A DNA stretch of 57,788 bases from Candidatus Saccharimonadota bacterium (GCA_017404725.1 JAFRBS010000018.1:1-57788); one strand, 5' to 3'; counted from the first letter of the stretch, positions 43,338-52,984 are shown. Numbers and translations: made by a program. Notes: a model not told the origin generated them from the letters alone.

Positions 43338-44903
43338 ATGAACCAAAAGCGACGTCATATTTTATGCATGTTTATTCCGCTGGTTTTCAGCGTAGTTTAC
43401 ATGCTTTTTTGTATTATTAATATTCGGGGGTCGATTTGGTTTGATGAGTCCTTTTCGGCTTATTTAATTCGCGGCAATTTCGCCGACATCTGGAATTTGA
43501 CTGCGCAGGACGTCCATCCGCCGCTTTTCTACTTCCTGCTAAAAATTTGGTCGCTAATTTTCGGGAATACTGATTTTGCGCTCAGGTTTATGTCCGTTTT
43601 CTTTGGCGCGGTGGCGATTATTCTGGCTTTCCATCTTCTAAAGCGCTGGTTTGGCGCTAAAATTGCGACAGCCTCTAGCTTTATGCTCGCGCTTTCGCCG
43701 ATGTTTATTCGCTTTGGCGCGGAAATGCGGATGTATACGCTCGTTTTTACCATCGTGATTGGCGCGACCTATGCCCTTGATGTGGCGCTCGAGAAAAGGG
43801 AAGCGAAATATTGGGCGCTGTATGCGATTTTGATTGCGCTGGGGATGTGGACGCATTATTTTGCCGCTATCGCTTGGCTGGCGCATCTGATTTATCTCGT
43901 TTTCATTCGCAAGGAGAAAATTTGGAAAAAGCCGCTGCTTCCGACTTATATTTTTGCGATTATATTATATCTGCCTTGGGTTCCGTTTTTCCTCAAACAA
44001 ACTGGCACAGTCCAGGGCAACGGTTTTTGGATTCCGGAGCTTACCGCGGTTACGCCGCTGGATTATCTCGGGAATGCGGTGGTTTATAAAGATGCAGAAT
44101 ACATTACCGGATGGGGTGTTTTGCTTCTGGCGGGTGTTGTAATTTTTACAACAGTTGCGCTGGTCAAGGCCTACAAAAATCTGAAAAAAGCGCAAAAAGA
44201 CCATTTTCGGATGCTCCTGCTCCTGGTTTTTGCGCCGCCGCTGATTTTGATTTTGCTTTCGCTGCCGCCGCTTCGTCCGATGTTTATCGACCGATATGTT
44301 ATTTATGCAGCGAGTTTAGTTTGGGCGTTATTCGGGCTGGCCATCTTCTTTAATTTTCGCGCGTTTAAGGAACGCCTGGCTAAAAAACGCAGAAAGCGCG
44401 AACTTGTTAAGGCTAGAAATTTGCTGGTTTGTCCGTTTTTGTTGCTTGGGCTGGTTATCACTTCTGCTGTGGTCGGGATTGTTAACGTCGAGGCTCGTGA
44501 GCCGCGCGGGTATGTTAAAGATATTTATGAGCTGACTTCTGAGATGGCGGACGAGAATGAGCCGATTTTGATGAATAATGTCTGGAATTATTACGACGCG
44601 ATATTTTATTCGAGCGCGAAACATCCGGTTTATATTATGAACGACTGGATTAGTTATGAATATGGTTCGGAGGAGCCGGTTCGTAAATATCATTATAATG
44701 TGATCGACGACCTCGATGGTTTTAAGACTGGGCACGATAGGTTCTGGTATATTACGGATTTGCCGAACGCCGGGGACGATTCGGTCAGCTCGAAGTTGAC
44801 TGGCGATTCGGATGCCGAGGCGAAATCGCCGATTGATGGCTATCGCGTTGTCAGCGAAATTTCTAATGGTCATCATCTCGCCCTTGAACTGGAAAAAGAA
44901 TAA
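43338..44903 (+). CDS. GT39-type membrane glycosyltransferase
   Basis: 521 residues with about 11 membrane helices. The first loop has IWFDESFSAYL with the conserved acid pair of GT39/ArnT-like enzymes, and a VHPPLFYFLLKIW segment. A soluble ~130-residue tail faces outside. It would transfer a lipid-linked sugar to surface proteins or lipids. No promoter of its own is seen: it follows tRNA-Pro by 10 nt. Confidence 0.85.
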   Translation: MNQKRRHILCMFIPLVFSVVYMLFCIINIRGSIWFDESFSAYLIRGNFADIWNLTAQDVHPPLFYFLLKIWSLIFGNTDFALRFMSVFFGAVAIILAFHLLKRWFGAKIATASSFMLALSPMFIRFGAEMRMYTLVFTIVIGATYALDVALEKREAKYWALYAILIALGMWTHYFAAIAWLAHLIYLVFIRKEKIWKKPLLPTYIFAIILYLPWVPFFLKQTGTVQGNGFWIPELTAVTPLDYLGNAVVYKDAEYITGWGVLLLAGVVIFTTVALVKAYKNLKKAQKDHFRMLLLLVFAPPLILILLSLPPLRPMFIDRYVIYAASLVWALFGLAIFFNFRAFKERLAKKRRKRELVKARNLLVCPFLLLGLVITSAVVGIVNVEAREPRGYVKDIYELTSEMADENEPILMNNVWNYYDAIFYSSAKHPVYIMNDWISYEYGSEEPVRKYHYNVIDDLDGFKTGHDRFWYITDLPNAGDDSVSSKLTGDSDAEAKSPIDGYRVVSEISNGHHLALELEKE

Positions 44904-44906
44904 TGC

Positions 44907-44912
44907 TATAAT
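44907..44912 (+). promoter_or_regulatory. tRNA-Pro(TGG) promoter -10
   Basis: TATAAT 12 nt before the tRNA 5' end. Confidence 0.55.
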
Positions 44913-44924
44913 ATGTATGGTCAG

Positions 44925-45000
44925 CGGGGCGTAGCACAGTTGGTAGCGCACGCGGTTTGGGACCGTGAGGTCGCAGGTTCGAGTCCTGTCGCCCCGACCA
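44925..45000 (+). tRNA. tRNA-Pro (TGG)
   Basis: Acceptor CGGGGCG/CGCCCCG, anticodon loop TTTGGGA reading TGG, T arm GCAGG-TTCGAGT-CCTGT, discriminator A and encoded CCA. Confidence 0.9.
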
Positions 45001-45002
45001 CG

Positions 45003-45036
45003 AAATCGGCATTTCCAAAGGAAATGCGATTTTTTT
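45003..45036 (+). terminator. tRNA-Pro(TGG) terminator
   Basis: CATTTCC-AAA-GGAAATG extended by AAATCG/CGATTT with one bulged G, then a T run. A second perfect 10-bp pair joins 45001-45010 to GCCGATTTCG at 45067-45076. Confidence 0.75.
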
Positions 45037-45072
45037 GTGAAACAAAAAAATCAGCGCGCGAAGCGCGCCGAT

Positions 45073-45240
45073 TTCGGGGAAAGACATGAAGCGATACAAC
45101 TTTTCGTAGAAAAGTTGTTAGAGCGAATGTCTTACCACGCTTCGGGGAAAGACATGAAGCGATACAACTTTTCGTAGAAAAGTTGTTAGAGCGAATGTCT
45201 TACCACGCTTCGGGGAAAGCCGAGCGTAGCGAGGCTTACC
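45073..45240 (+). repeat. tandem 68-bp hairpin repeat upstream of ftsH
   Basis: Two identical copies (45073-45140, 45141-45208) and a shortened third (45209-45240). Each starts TTCGGGGAAAG and ends CTTACC. The full copies fold as AAGACAT/ATGTCTT enclosing CAACTTTTC/GAAAAGTTG. The short copy keeps the flanks but has a different stem. Confidence 0.85.
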
Positions 45241-45249
45241 ATTTTATGC

Positions 45250-45255
45250 TATAAT
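45250..45255 (+). promoter_or_regulatory. -10 box of ftsH
   Basis: TATAAT ending 6 nt before the ftsH ATG at 45262; the hairpin repeats lie where upstream elements would be. Confidence 0.6.
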
Positions 45256-45261
45256 TGATAT

Positions 45262-47178
45262 ATGGCAAATAATACGAAGAGTAATAAGAATTCTACTGAT
45301 GCAAAAAAGAACGCTAATCTCGCGCGGCGCATTTCATTTATCTTTATTTTGGTCCTGCTTGGGCTTGGCATAGTTTCGCTGATGAATCCGGCGACTACCC
45401 TAGAGGAAGTTCCGCTCTCTGACGTGATTTCCCGCGCGAACGATGAAAACGGAAATATTAAAAAAATCACCGTCGCCGGTAACAAGCTTGAAATTACTTT
45501 AAAAGATAAGGACCGCGCCACTCAAACCTCCAAAAAAGATGGCTCTGGCACGCTCTACGACCAAGGTCTAGTTGATCGTTGTAAGGATCTTCAGGGCGAC
45601 GAGAAAAAATCTTGCCAAGAAAAATATCCGGTTATCGAGTATACTGATCCGTTCGACATTTGGGGAACTATCGGCGATGTTGCAATTCTAGTTCTCCCAA
45701 CTCTCGCTTTGATTATCTTCTTCGCATATATGATGCGCCAGGCCCAGGCCATGAATAAAGATTCTATGGGATTTGGTAAGGCGAAAGCGAAATTATACGG
45801 GCCGGACAAGAAGAAGGTCAAATTCGACGACGTAGCAGGGAACGAAGCCGCAAAACAAGACCTAACCGAGATCGTTGACTTCTTGAAAAATCCGAAACGC
45901 TACGAAAAACTCGGCGCAAAAATCCCACGCGGCGTACTACTCGCTGGCGCTCCGGGTACGGGTAAAACTTTGATGGCTCGCGCCGTGGCGGGCGAAGCCA
46001 ACGTTCCATTCTTTAGCATTTCTGGCTCCGAGTTCGCCGAGATGTTCGTCGGCGTCGGCGCGAGCCGCGTTCGCGACCTGTTTAACAAAGCCAAGAAAAA
46101 TGCTCCGGCGATTATCTTTATCGACGAAATCGATGCCGTTGCGCATAAGCGCGACGCGCGCGGTGGGGCTGGCAGGGAAGATGAACAGACCCTAAATCAA
46201 ATTCTTGTAGAGATGGACGGTTTCGATAATGACTCTGGCGTCATCGTTATGGCTGCGACGAACCGCGTTGATATGCTCGATAAGGCGCTGCTTCGCCCGG
46301 GGCGGTTTGATCGCCATATTAACGTTACTTTGCCAGAACGAAAAGACCGCTTAGAAATTCTGAAAGTGCATTTTAAGAACAAGCCGTCGGCCGAGGATTT
46401 GGACCTAAATAGTCTCGCGAAAAAGACTGCCGGGTCTTCTGGCGCTGACCTTGCGAACATTGCGAACGAGGCGGCGATTACTGCGGCGCGAGAGAAACAT
46501 GAAAAAATTACGAATAAAGACTTGACCGAGGCGTTTGAGCGCGTGGCGATCGGTCCGGAACGAAAATCTAAAGTCATGAACGATACCGAAAAGAAAATTA
46601 CCGCTTACCACGAGGCTGGGCATGCGATCGTTGGACACGTCCTGCCGGATTCTGACCCGGTTCATAAAGTTACGATTATTCCGCGCGGAAATACTGGCGG
46701 CGTGACGTGGTTCCTGCCTCCGGAAGATCGGAGCTATAAAAACATTTACGAGCTAAAGGATATTCTCGCGCGCGCGATGGGCGGGCGGATTGCCGAGAAA
46801 CTCGTTTTCGGCAAGGAAGCGATTACGACCGGCGCCTCGTCTGACCTAAAGAACGTCGCGAGTCTCGCTAAGGAAATGGTCGTCGAGGAAGGCATGGGTA
46901 TGAAAACTAGAAATCTCGTCTTCCCGGGCGAAGAAACGGGTTATTATACCATCCAGACTGGCAAGCCATATTCTGAGAAAACTGCTGAGACGATCGATGC
47001 GGAGGTCAAGTTGCTTTCTGATGAGGCCGCGGCGCGTGCGGAGGCCGTCTTAAAGGCGAATGCGAAAGTGCTTGATCGCTTAGCCTCTGCTTTGCTCGAA
47101 AACGAAACTCTGGAAGAAGCTGAACTAGGTCCGCTACTTAAAGGTTCGACCATGCCATCCGTCGCAAAATTGCATTAG
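45262..47178 (+). CDS. ftsH: ATP-dependent zinc metalloprotease FtsH
   Basis: 638 residues. Two membrane segments (about 22-40 and 140-160) flank an exported domain. The AAA module has GAPGTGKT and the DEIDA Walker B, then arginine fingers in RPGRFDR. The zinc HEAGH lies near residue 450. It degrades membrane and soluble substrates. A -10 box lies 6 nt before the ATG. Confidence 0.96.
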   Translation: MANNTKSNKNSTDAKKNANLARRISFIFILVLLGLGIVSLMNPATTLEEVPLSDVISRANDENGNIKKITVAGNKLEITLKDKDRATQTSKKDGSGTLYDQGLVDRCKDLQGDEKKSCQEKYPVIEYTDPFDIWGTIGDVAILVLPTLALIIFFAYMMRQAQAMNKDSMGFGKAKAKLYGPDKKKVKFDDVAGNEAAKQDLTEIVDFLKNPKRYEKLGAKIPRGVLLAGAPGTGKTLMARAVAGEANVPFFSISGSEFAEMFVGVGASRVRDLFNKAKKNAPAIIFIDEIDAVAHKRDARGGAGREDEQTLNQILVEMDGFDNDSGVIVMAATNRVDMLDKALLRPGRFDRHINVTLPERKDRLEILKVHFKNKPSAEDLDLNSLAKKTAGSSGADLANIANEAAITAAREKHEKITNKDLTEAFERVAIGPERKSKVMNDTEKKITAYHEAGHAIVGHVLPDSDPVHKVTIIPRGNTGGVTWFLPPEDRSYKNIYELKDILARAMGGRIAEKLVFGKEAITTGASSDLKNVASLAKEMVVEEGMGMKTRNLVFPGEETGYYTIQTGKPYSEKTAETIDAEVKLLSDEAAARAEAVLKANAKVLDRLASALLENETLEEAELGPLLKGSTMPSVAKLH

Positions 47179-47184
47179 GCATGG

Positions 47185-47190
47185 TATAAT
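47185..47190 (+). promoter_or_regulatory. -10 box of murJ
   Basis: TATAAT in CATGGTATAATA, ending 7 nt before the ATG at 47198. Confidence 0.55.
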
Positions 47191-47197
47191 AAAGTAG

Positions 47198-48826
47198 ATG
47201 AGAAAAATTAAATTTAAATCCGTCGTCGCGATGGCAAACTCTAGATTGTCGATTAAATTCGCCGCCGTGATTTTAGCGGTTTCGACGCTGCTTTCTGCGC
47301 TGCTTGGTATTTTCCGCGACCGACTCTTAAACGGTTTTTATCTCGATACTTATCCGACCGGGATCGATGCTTATACCGCCGCGTTCACGATTCCGGATTT
47401 TATGTTTTTCATTTTAACGTCTGGGGCGCTCGCCGTTTCGTTTATTCCGGTTTTTAATCAGCGGCTTGTTAACGGTAACAAAAAATCCGCCTGGGAGCTG
47501 AGTTCATCGGTCCTAAATCTGATGGCGTTGATTACTTTTATCGCCAGTATTTTGATCATGATTTTTGCGGACCCGCTCGTTCGCTACGTTGTCGGTCCGG
47601 GGCTTGATGAACCCGGCACGATTCTTGCGATTAATATGATGCGTGTGATCGCGATTAACCCGTTTCTTATGTCCATCGCGACTGTCTTGAACTCCATCCA
47701 GCAGGCCGTCGGACGTTTCGTTTTCTACGCGATCGCCCCGGCGCTTTATAACGTCGGTATTTTAATCGGGATCACTGTCTTTACCGGCGGAATTAACATC
47801 TTCGGCATCCAGATTTTCGAGGGTGGGATCATGGGCGTTGCGCTCGGGGTTGTGCTTGGCGCGATTTTGCAGGTCATCATGTCTATCGTCGGGTTGATCG
47901 GCCTAGGGTTCGATTACCAGTTTAAGATCAACTGGAAAAATCATGGTTTTCGCTCCGTTCTGAAACTTTTGCCGGCGCGTTCGCTGGACCAGGGAATTGA
48001 TTACGTGAACACGATCGTAAACACGAACCTTTCTTCGCGCATGGGCGCCGGGGCGTTGCGTAGTTATCAGCAGGCTACGAACTTGAGCCAGATGCCGACG
48101 AATTTGATCGGCGTCGCGATTTCGACCGCCTTTTTCCCGAAGTTGACCGAAGACTTGGGACGTGGGAAAGAAAGCGAGTTTTACGCTACTTTTCGCGTGG
48201 CTCTACGGACGATTATTTGGGTTTCGCTGCCGGTTTCGATTATTGCGTATTTCGGCCGTGGCTACGTCGTTTCGTTCATTAAAAATGGTGGCGATGCGCT
48301 GATCGCGTCGATTCTTGGGACTTTGATCCTATCGACTTTTGCGCGCTGTGTTTTCCATATCGCTTCGCGTGGATTTTACGCTCGCCAAGACACAAAAACT
48401 CCGTTTATCGTTTCGATCGTTGCGGTCGGGTTTTCGACTCTGCTCGCTATCGCTTTCGCCATTTTTGGCTGGGGACCGGAAGGGCTAGGCTATGCTCAGT
48501 CGATCGGGGCTGTGCTTGAGATCGTGATTTTGCTCTGGCTTTTACAGCGCGTTTCGAAAAATAAATTGTTCGATAAAACTTTTTGGCGCGCGATTTTGCG
48601 CATGATGATCGCGACCGCGATTACTGGCGTCGTGGCTTATTCGATGACGAAATTCTTGCCGTTCAGAAAAACCGACGATTCGATCTTTAATACTTTGCCG
48701 AAATTTGGCGTCATTACGCTCGTCTCGGTCGTGGCTTATCTTGTCGCTAGCTTCTTCTTGAACCTTGAGGAAGTAAAGCCGTTCGTCGCGAAACTAAAGA
48801 AGGTTCTCTTTAAGAACGCCGTTTAA
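47198..48826 (+). CDS. murJ: lipid II flippase MurJ
   Basis: 542 residues of the MviN/MurJ family, about 14 helices, with the N-terminal GIFRDRLLNGFYL segment and a polar cavity pattern (AYTAAFTIPDFMFFIL). It flips lipid II to the outer face, upstream of FemAB-modified bridges. A murJ-methyltransferase order follows. It lies 20 nt after the ftsH stop. Confidence 0.94.
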   Translation: MRKIKFKSVVAMANSRLSIKFAAVILAVSTLLSALLGIFRDRLLNGFYLDTYPTGIDAYTAAFTIPDFMFFILTSGALAVSFIPVFNQRLVNGNKKSAWELSSSVLNLMALITFIASILIMIFADPLVRYVVGPGLDEPGTILAINMMRVIAINPFLMSIATVLNSIQQAVGRFVFYAIAPALYNVGILIGITVFTGGINIFGIQIFEGGIMGVALGVVLGAILQVIMSIVGLIGLGFDYQFKINWKNHGFRSVLKLLPARSLDQGIDYVNTIVNTNLSSRMGAGALRSYQQATNLSQMPTNLIGVAISTAFFPKLTEDLGRGKESEFYATFRVALRTIIWVSLPVSIIAYFGRGYVVSFIKNGGDALIASILGTLILSTFARCVFHIASRGFYARQDTKTPFIVSIVAVGFSTLLAIAFAIFGWGPEGLGYAQSIGAVLEIVILLWLLQRVSKNKLFDKTFWRAILRMMIATAITGVVAYSMTKFLPFRKTDDSIFNTLPKFGVITLVSVVAYLVASFFLNLEEVKPFVAKLKKVLFKNAV

Positions 48827-48833
48827 AATATGG

Positions 48834-48839
48834 TATAAT
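48834..48839 (+). promoter_or_regulatory. -10 box of the methyltransferase gene
   Basis: TATAAT in ATATGGTATAATA, ending 7 nt before the ATG at 48847. Confidence 0.55.
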
Positions 48840-48846
48840 ATATATT

Positions 48847-49608
48847 ATGAGTAAAAAATCACCCAAGGTAATTTCCGACTATAACGGCTACGATTATAAA
48901 AAGATTTTCTGGGAAGACGCGGATCGCGCGTATGAAGATGCGGCGGATCGCATGGCGATTCGGAAACTTCTCCCGAAACATATGGACAAATTCGTCGATA
49001 TTGCCGGAGGATACGGCCGCCTCGCTGATGAATATCTTCCGCGGGCAAAATCTGCGACGTTATTTGATTATTCGAAAACCGAGTTAAAGCAGGCGCGCGA
49101 GATTTATGGCCGACGTCTAAAGACTAAGGCTGGCGATATTTATGACCTGCCGTTTAAAGATGGCGAATTTACGAGCCTGATGATGATCCGCGCGACGCAT
49201 CATTTTAAAGACATGAAAAAAGTGACTGCCGAATTATACCGCATTCTTAAGCCGGGCGGCGTCGCGGTAATCGAAGTCGCGAACAAGAAAACTTTGCCGC
49301 GCATGGTGCGGTTTCTGACACGCCGCACGAAGATAAATCCGTTTAATCGTTCCGTCGCGAATCTGACTGATATTAGTAAAAACGGTTTCTATAATTACCA
49401 TCCGAAATATATGGAAGATATTTTTAAAAAGCAGGGATTTAAAATCGAGAAAGTTTTGTCCGTTTCGAATTTCCGGAACCGCACGCTAAAAAATGTGCTC
49501 GGGACAGAGCGACTGATTAAGCTCGAGAACGGTGCGCAGAAAGTTCTCGCGCCGGTTCGTTTTGCGCCTTCGATTTATTATAAGCTTGTCAAACCTGGCG
49601 ACAAGTAG
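48847..49608 (+). CDS. class I SAM-dependent methyltransferase
   Basis: 253 residues. Motif I FVDIAGGYGRLADEY (49-63), a TLFDYSK second strand, and MIRATHHFKD in the acceptor region fit class I methyltransferases, type 11. The C-terminal region has an MVRFLTRRTKINPFN basic patch. The substrate is not evident. It has its own leaderless-type promoter. Confidence 0.85.
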   Translation: MSKKSPKVISDYNGYDYKKIFWEDADRAYEDAADRMAIRKLLPKHMDKFVDIAGGYGRLADEYLPRAKSATLFDYSKTELKQAREIYGRRLKTKAGDIYDLPFKDGEFTSLMMIRATHHFKDMKKVTAELYRILKPGGVAVIEVANKKTLPRMVRFLTRRTKINPFNRSVANLTDISKNGFYNYHPKYMEDIFKKQGFKIEKVLSVSNFRNRTLKNVLGTERLIKLENGAQKVLAPVRFAPSIYYKLVKPGDK

Positions 49609-49648
49609 TATAATAACCATAAGCTAATTAAATAAATTAAGGAGTATT

Positions 49649-50113
49649 ATGGCTACTGTAAAAAAACCAGCTACTAAAAAAGCGACTGCAACAAAATCGG
49701 AAGTAAAAAAGCCGGCGGCGATCAAGCCGGCCAAGAAGGCCGAAAAGAAGAGCATGAAAGGTCTATGTATCGGGCTGATTATCGCGGCAGCGGCGGTAGT
49801 AATCGCGGCGGCGGTTTGCCTGTTCATCTTTACTCGCCCGAACCTTGTCGGGACGTATAAGTTGACCGGAATCGAGCGCGATGGCGAAGATCAGAGCAAC
49901 AGCATCAGCATTCTCGAAGGGCTTGGCATGAGCGCGACGATGGAGCTTAAGAGCGACAAAAGCGGAAAGCTCGACCTCTTCGGAGAAGAAAGCGATGTTA
50001 CTTACGACGATAAGAATATCACGATCAACGGCGCTTCTTCCGAATATACATTCAAAGATGGTAAACTATCTATGGAACAAAACGGCTCGAAACTAATCTT
50101 TACCAAAAACTAG
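49649..50113 (+). CDS. membrane-anchored small protein, lipocalin-like
   Basis: 154 residues. Lys/Ala/Pro-rich cytoplasmic start (1-38), membrane segment about 43-62, then a ~90-residue beta-rich domain beginning LVGTYKLTGIERDG, with strands of the form MELKSDKSGKLDL and EYTFKDGKLSM. This resembles a lipocalin-like fold. The AAGGAG site precedes the ATG. Function is unknown. Confidence 0.6.
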   Translation: MATVKKPATKKATATKSEVKKPAAIKPAKKAEKKSMKGLCIGLIIAAAAVVIAAAVCLFIFTRPNLVGTYKLTGIERDGEDQSNSISILEGLGMSATMELKSDKSGKLDLFGEESDVTYDDKNITINGASSEYTFKDGKLSMEQNGSKLIFTKN

Positions 50114-50121
50114 CTGACGCC

Positions 50122-50152
50122 AAAAAATCCCACTTATAAAAGTGGGATTTTT
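50122..50152 (+). terminator. terminator of the 49649 gene
   Basis: TCCCACTT-ATAA-AAGTGGGA with AAA/TTT extension and a T run. Confidence 0.85.
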
Positions 50153-50156
50153 GTGT

Positions 50157-50162
50157 TATAAT
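50157..50162 (+). promoter_or_regulatory. tRNA-Ala promoter -10
   Basis: TATAAT 8 nt before the tRNA 5' end. Confidence 0.55.
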
Positions 50163-50170
50163 ATATCTAA

Positions 50171-50247
50171 GGGGCATTAGCTCAGTTGGCTAGAGCGCTT
50201 CAATGGCATTGAAGAGGTCATCGGTTCGAATCCGATATGCTCCACCA
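50171..50247 (+). tRNA. tRNA-Ala (GGC)
   Basis: Acceptor GGGGCAT/ATGCTCC with one G-U, anticodon GGC in a CTTCAAT-type loop, T arm ATCGG-TTCGAAT-CCGAT, encoded CCA. Confidence 0.92.
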
Positions 50248-50256
50248 TTTTTTTGT

Positions 50257-51270
50257 CTAACGTAAGCCGAAAGCTTTCTGGACCTTTTCCAGTTTTCTGT
50301 CGGCAACTTCGTTCACATAAGCTTCGCCGGTTTCCAGCAGCTCGTAAACTGCCTCTTCGGAAATAGCGGCGAGTTCTTCCTGGAAACTCGCGAGAAAAGT
50401 AGAGACACTTTCGGCAACTTTCTTTTTCAGATCTCCATAATGACTTTCGCCAGCCCAAGTCGAGATTACTTCCTGGAGTGGGACGTCATTTACTAGAGCC
50501 TCAATTTGTAATAGATTAGAAATACCTGGCTGGTTAAACATATCAAACTTGATATTCCCAAGGCTATCAGTCGTGGCGGACATAATTTTCTTCGCGGCGA
50601 CGGACGGATCATCTGATAACATGATTTTTGAGTTCTCTGCGCGAGAGGACTTACTCATTTTCTTTTCTGGATTTTGTAGATCACGGATACGAATTCCGCC
50701 GTCTAAGTTCATAAATTTAACCTGTTCCTCAGTTTTTTCTGGCGGAGTAAAAATCGGCTCATCGAAACGGTTGTTTATCCGGATGGCAAGATTGCGCGTC
50801 AGCTCTAGATGCTGGAACTGGTCCTCGCCGACCGGCACATACCTCGCGTCGTAAAGCAAAATATCCGCGGCCATCAAAACTGGGTAATCAAAAATTCCAG
50901 CGTTTACCGACTCTTTTCCCTCGGATTTCTCTTTAAACTGGGTCATACGATTAAGTTCGCCCATGCTAGCGACGCAATTTAAGATCCAGTTTAGCTCAGA
51001 ATGTGCCGGGACGTAAGACTGACGATAAAAATGGACATTTCCGCCTACTTTTAGACCAGCGGCAAGATAATATTTCACTGATTTAATGATATTTTTCTGT
51101 AAATCCCCGTCAACATCTGAAATGATCGTATGTAAATCCGGGACAAAAATGTTGATATTATGGGTTTTGTTATGTTCATTCGCCAGACGAACCATCGGCA
51201 CGAGCGCGCCGAGAAAATTTCCTAAAGTCAGCTCGCCATTTACGCGAATTCCAGTTAAAATCGTATCCAT
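50257..51270 (-). CDS. trpS: tryptophanyl-tRNA synthetase
   Basis: 337 residues. TLGNFLGA gives the HIGH-type motif near 15-22 and KMSKS is at 204-208, with MNLDGGIRIRDLQN before it. The layout is the bacterial TrpRS type. The minus-strand TATAAT (51277-51282) ends 6 nt before the ATG. It faces the tRNA-Ala gene, with only a T run between. Confidence 0.95.
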   Translation of the reverse strand: MDTILTGIRVNGELTLGNFLGALVPMVRLANEHNKTHNINIFVPDLHTIISDVDGDLQKNIIKSVKYYLAAGLKVGGNVHFYRQSYVPAHSELNWILNCVASMGELNRMTQFKEKSEGKESVNAGIFDYPVLMAADILLYDARYVPVGEDQFQHLELTRNLAIRINNRFDEPIFTPPEKTEEQVKFMNLDGGIRIRDLQNPEKKMSKSSRAENSKIMLSDDPSVAAKKIMSATTDSLGNIKFDMFNQPGISNLLQIEALVNDVPLQEVISTWAGESHYGDLKKKVAESVSTFLASFQEELAAISEEAVYELLETGEAYVNEVADRKLEKVQKAFGLR

Positions 51271-51276
51271 ATAAGT

Positions 51277-51282
51277 ATTATA
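51277..51282 (-). promoter_or_regulatory. -10 box of trpS
   Basis: TATAAT in TATGGTATAATA on the minus strand, 6 nt before the ATG. Confidence 0.6.
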
Positions 51283-51310
51283 CCATACTGGAAGATGTTC
51301 TAAAATATGC

Positions 51311-51316
51311 TATAAT
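51311..51316 (+). promoter_or_regulatory. -10 box of the pseudouridine synthase gene
   Basis: TATAAT ending 7 nt before the ATG at 51324. Confidence 0.55.
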
Positions 51317-51323
51317 ATTTAAG

Positions 51324-52256
51324 ATGATTATCACTGGGAAAAAATTTAGCAAGCCGGAAATGTCGCGCGTGAAAAATGGTGACGTTGAGCTTAGCGCGGC
51401 GCCGGAAAAGGCGGAAAGAAAGCGGCTCGACCATATTTTAGTCGGGCTTCATCCTGAGTTTAACCGTTCTACGCTGCAGAATTTTATCAAGTCTGGGTAT
51501 GTCGCGGTCGGTGGCAAGATTGTTAAGAAACCTAATGCTGAGATTGAGCTTGATGCAGACGGAAAGCCGCCGGAAATCGAATTAAACGTTCCGGAGCGGG
51601 AAGTTCCGCCTAACGTAAAAGATTTTACGATTTATGAAGACGAGAACGTACTCGTTTTAAACAAACCGGCGGGGATGCTTTCTATGAAAAAGGGCGAATG
51701 GACCCCGGAAGTTACGCTCGAGGATTACGGGCTGATTGTTCATCGCCTCGATCGCGATACTTCGGGCGTGGTCATTCTTGCTAAAAATCCGGCGGTCCAA
51801 AGTTTTCTTAGGAAGCAGTTCCAGGATCGAAAAACGCATAAAACTTATTATGCTATCGTCGAGGGACGGCCGAAACTTGATGAAGCGAAAATTGATCTGC
51901 CGATAGTCAGAAATATTAAACATCCGACGACTTTCTTGGTCGACCCGAATGGTAAACCTGCGCAAACTTTCTATAAAGTCATAAAAACCGCGGGGAATTA
52001 TTCGCTCGTCGAGCTGAAGCCGGTTACTGGGCGGACGCACCAGCTGCGCGTTCATCTTAAATATCTCGGCTGTCCGATCGTTGGCGATCCGATTTATGGT
52101 TCGAAGCCGAAAGCTGACAAAAAGCCGGAAGATCGACTTTATCTCCATGCGAAATCTCTCGAAATTACCATTCCGGGAGAGGATGCAGGCGATCGCCGAA
52201 TTTTTGAGGCGGCGATTCCGAAAGAATTTGATGAATTTCTCGAAAGGCAAAAGTAG
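51324..52256 (+). CDS. RluD-type 23S pseudouridine synthase
   Basis: 310 residues. An S4 domain (about 33-80, LDHILVG...FIKSGYVAVGGKIV) precedes the RluA-type core with the HRLDRDTSG motif at 140-148, whose D143 is catalytic, and a GRTHQLRVHLKYLGCPIVGDPIYG segment. The residue modified cannot be told. The TAG overlaps the GTG of the next gene. Confidence 0.9.
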   Translation: MIITGKKFSKPEMSRVKNGDVELSAAPEKAERKRLDHILVGLHPEFNRSTLQNFIKSGYVAVGGKIVKKPNAEIELDADGKPPEIELNVPEREVPPNVKDFTIYEDENVLVLNKPAGMLSMKKGEWTPEVTLEDYGLIVHRLDRDTSGVVILAKNPAVQSFLRKQFQDRKTHKTYYAIVEGRPKLDEAKIDLPIVRNIKHPTTFLVDPNGKPAQTFYKVIKTAGNYSLVELKPVTGRTHQLRVHLKYLGCPIVGDPIYGSKPKADKKPEDRLYLHAKSLEITIPGEDAGDRRIFEAAIPKEFDEFLERQK

Positions 52257-52975
52257 TGTTTTTTGATGATTCGGAAAAAATCCCTGAGCTTGCGAAAGGT
52301 ACCGGGTTTTCGATTTTTGTCATCGAAGACGAGATTAAAATTAGCAACAAAAAAGTCGTTAAAACTGCCAAAAATCAGGCGCTGTCGATCAACTTGCCGA
52401 AAGAGGCGACTATCGAAGTCGAGGAAATAAACGGCAAAATTCGCGTCGACCAAATTCGCGAAATCGAGGAGCGCGTAAAAACTAAGGCGACTAGCGATCA
52501 GTTTATCGTCGTAAAAAATGCGGGGAATATGAACGAGGCGGCGGAGAATGCGTTCTTAAAACTGCTCGAAGAGCCGAAAGAAAATTATCATTTCGTATTG
52601 TTTACGAAATCTCCGAGTGACCTTCTAGAAACCGTGCTTTCGCGCGGGGAAATTTATATTCTTAAGCAGGAAAATCCGCTCGATCGGCCGATAATGGCTG
52701 ATGAGGGGAGTGAGGAGCTAGCCAGAAAATTGATCGCTGCCGATTTTAATCGCCTGCTCGCGATTGCTGCGGAAATTTCGGACAAAAAGTTGCATAAAAA
52801 CCCGCGCGAGGATGCGAAAAAGGCGGCTCAAGTAGCGATTGAGATTTTATATAAGTCGTATTTTAAAACTAAGAACCCGAAATTTTTGAAAAAGCTTGAG
52901 AAGTTTCTGGAACTTTATGAAAATTTGGATCGAAACGGCCATATCAAGTTGCATTTAGTGGCGGATTTATGCTAA
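52256..52975 (+). CDS. DNA polymerase III delta'-like protein
   Basis: 239 residues from a GTG overlapping the previous stop. IRVDQIREIEERV, an AENAFLKLLEEPKENYHFVLFT segment and LLETVLSR match delta' (HolB). The Walker A is absent, as in delta'. The C-terminal collar is short. It would be the clamp-loader wrench. Starts by coupling to the pseudouridine gene. Confidence 0.85.
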   Translation: MFFDDSEKIPELAKGTGFSIFVIEDEIKISNKKVVKTAKNQALSINLPKEATIEVEEINGKIRVDQIREIEERVKTKATSDQFIVVKNAGNMNEAAENAFLKLLEEPKENYHFVLFTKSPSDLLETVLSRGEIYILKQENPLDRPIMADEGSEELARKLIAADFNRLLAIAAEISDKKLHKNPREDAKKAAQVAIEILYKSYFKTKNPKFLKKLEKFLELYENLDRNGHIKLHLVADLC

Positions 52976-52978
52976 AAT
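52973..52978 (+). promoter_or_regulatory. -10-like box of the TPR gene
   Basis: TAAAAT ending 6 nt before the ATG at 52985. Confidence 0.4.
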
Positions 52979-52984
52979 AGGGTT

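Noticed and set aside
45073-45240. CRISPR array
   Set aside because: Copies are directly adjacent with no variable spacers, and no cas gene is near.
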